Shown: piece by piece, positions 5,657 through 5,952 of the stretch
How positions within the stretch are numbered: position 1 is the stretch's first letter
Layout: each line of letters begins with the position of its first letter
Assembly (NCBI GenBank): GCA_015222555.1
Contig: JADFVM010000148.1
Location: 1 to 5,952, forward strand
Source of the DNA: Pseudomonadota bacterium
GTDB taxonomy: Bacteria > Desulfobacterota > JADFVX01
Reading direction: 5' to 3'
DNA length: 5,952 bases
The notes under the pieces: model-generated
The model's input: only the letters and a program-made list of their open reading frames with translations
Databases searched by the model: none
What the model was told of the DNA's origin: nothing
Position numbers and translations under genes: made by a program

Positions 5657-5685
5657 TTGACAACAATACAATTCAGGGATAGAGT
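5657..5685 (+). promoter_or_regulatory. Sigma-70-type promoter for the SagB-like gene
   Basis: A perfect TTGACA (5657-5662) is followed after 17 bp by TAGAGT (5680-5685), which matches four of six -10 bases. The transcript would start near 5692, about 42 bases before the ATG at 5734. The -10 lies inside the palindrome at 5679-5701. Confidence 0.5.
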
Positions 5686-5701
5686 TTTATTAAAACTCTA
5701 T
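5679..5701. promoter_or_regulatory. Operator-like palindrome over the -10 and transcript start
   Basis: ATAGAGTTTT (5679-5688), spacer ATT, AAAACTCTAT (5692-5701): 10-bp perfect arms. It covers the predicted -10 and start site of the downstream SagB-like gene, the usual place for a repressor operator. The regulator is not in the window. It could instead be a hairpin at the very 5' end of the transcript. Confidence 0.5.
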
Positions 5702-5733
5702 ATGAAGGTTCTTCTAAATGAATGGGGAATTGC

Positions 5734-5952
5734 ATGATCAAAAAAAGCCTTCTCGTAACTGTAAGCGGTACTGTTGTTTTTTTAATTTTGATGTCGGGGA
5801 TAACGATGGCACATGGATTTAAACCAGAAGCTGAATCTGGCAAAACGATAAAGCTCCCTGAGCCCCGAATAGATGGCGAGATGTCTGTTGAAAGAGCCCT
5901 TCAAAAGAGGCGGTCCATCAGGGAATACCGGGATGACCCACTGACACTGAAG
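5734..5952 (+). CDS. Exported SagB/ThcOx-type nitroreductase-fold oxidoreductase, N-terminal part
   Basis: Only the first 73 codons are in the window. Residues 1-26 form a signal peptide: MIKK, a hydrophobic core at about 6-22, then ITMA before a likely cut at A26-H27. The mature start reads IKLPEPRIDGEMSVERA (39-55), then KRRSIREYRDD (58-68). This is the typical opening of the SagB-type dehydrogenase branch of the FMN-dependent nitroreductase superfamily, and RRSIREY begins the FMN-binding fold. The family includes azoline oxidases of peptide modification clusters, but most exported relatives have no known substrate. A G-rich element (GGGGA) precedes ATG 5734; an in-frame ATG at 5722 would add four residues and is less likely. 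The promoter and operator-like palindrome lie just upstream. A decayed SagB-like relic is divergent. Confidence 0.82.
   Translation, partial: MIKKSLLVTVSGTVVFLILMSGITMAHGFKPEAESGKTIKLPEPRIDGEMSVERALQKRRSIREYRDDPLTLK

Overview
The window comes from a Gram-negative bacterium of mixed base composition: AT-rich intergenic stretches and genes of about 50% GC. Two proteins begin with signal peptides (the CapA-like protein and the SagB-like oxidoreductase), and the set RtcA, CapA-like, CBS-pair, CheR and VTT (TVP38-type) protein would suit an environmental proteobacterium, Desulfobacterota or Nitrospirota. No marker here fixes the phylum, so this is an inference only.

Layout. The left edge (minus strand) holds most of an RNA 3'-phosphate cyclase gene, rtcA, broken by an apparent one-base deletion. 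Next is a 380-bp stretch without a convincing gene; it carries a perfect 29-bp palindrome and a set of nested inverted repeats. A full-length secreted CapA-type metallophosphoesterase (minus) follows, then a two-CBS-domain protein (minus) with a strong ribosome binding site and a good sigma-70-type promoter. On the plus strand come an orphan CheR-like methyltransferase, a VTT-domain membrane protein, and a 41-codon single-membrane-segment ORF that ends just before a clear bidirectional terminator. The right edge holds the start of an exported SagB/ThcOx-type nitroreductase-fold protein (plus). Divergent from it is an internally deleted, frameshifted relic of a second SagB-like gene (minus).

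The main hidden structure is a pair of small non-autonomous mobile elements (MITE-like). One (161 bp) lies between the CapA-like gene and the CBS gene; the other (162 bp) lies between the CBS gene and cheR. They are in opposite orientation. Each has terminal inverted repeats beginning CCT and short direct flanking repeats (ATAAT/ATAAT and ATAAT/ATAAG). They share a 46-bp core (42 identities) placed about 60 bp from the corresponding end. Because of their inverted orientation, the same end of each element faces the start codon of the neighbouring gene (CapA-like at 59 bp, cheR at 25 bp). The cheR-proximal end contains an extended -10-like sequence.

The genes do not form one recognisable pathway. 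The window looks like a loosely organised accessory stretch that has collected small repeats and decaying genes.
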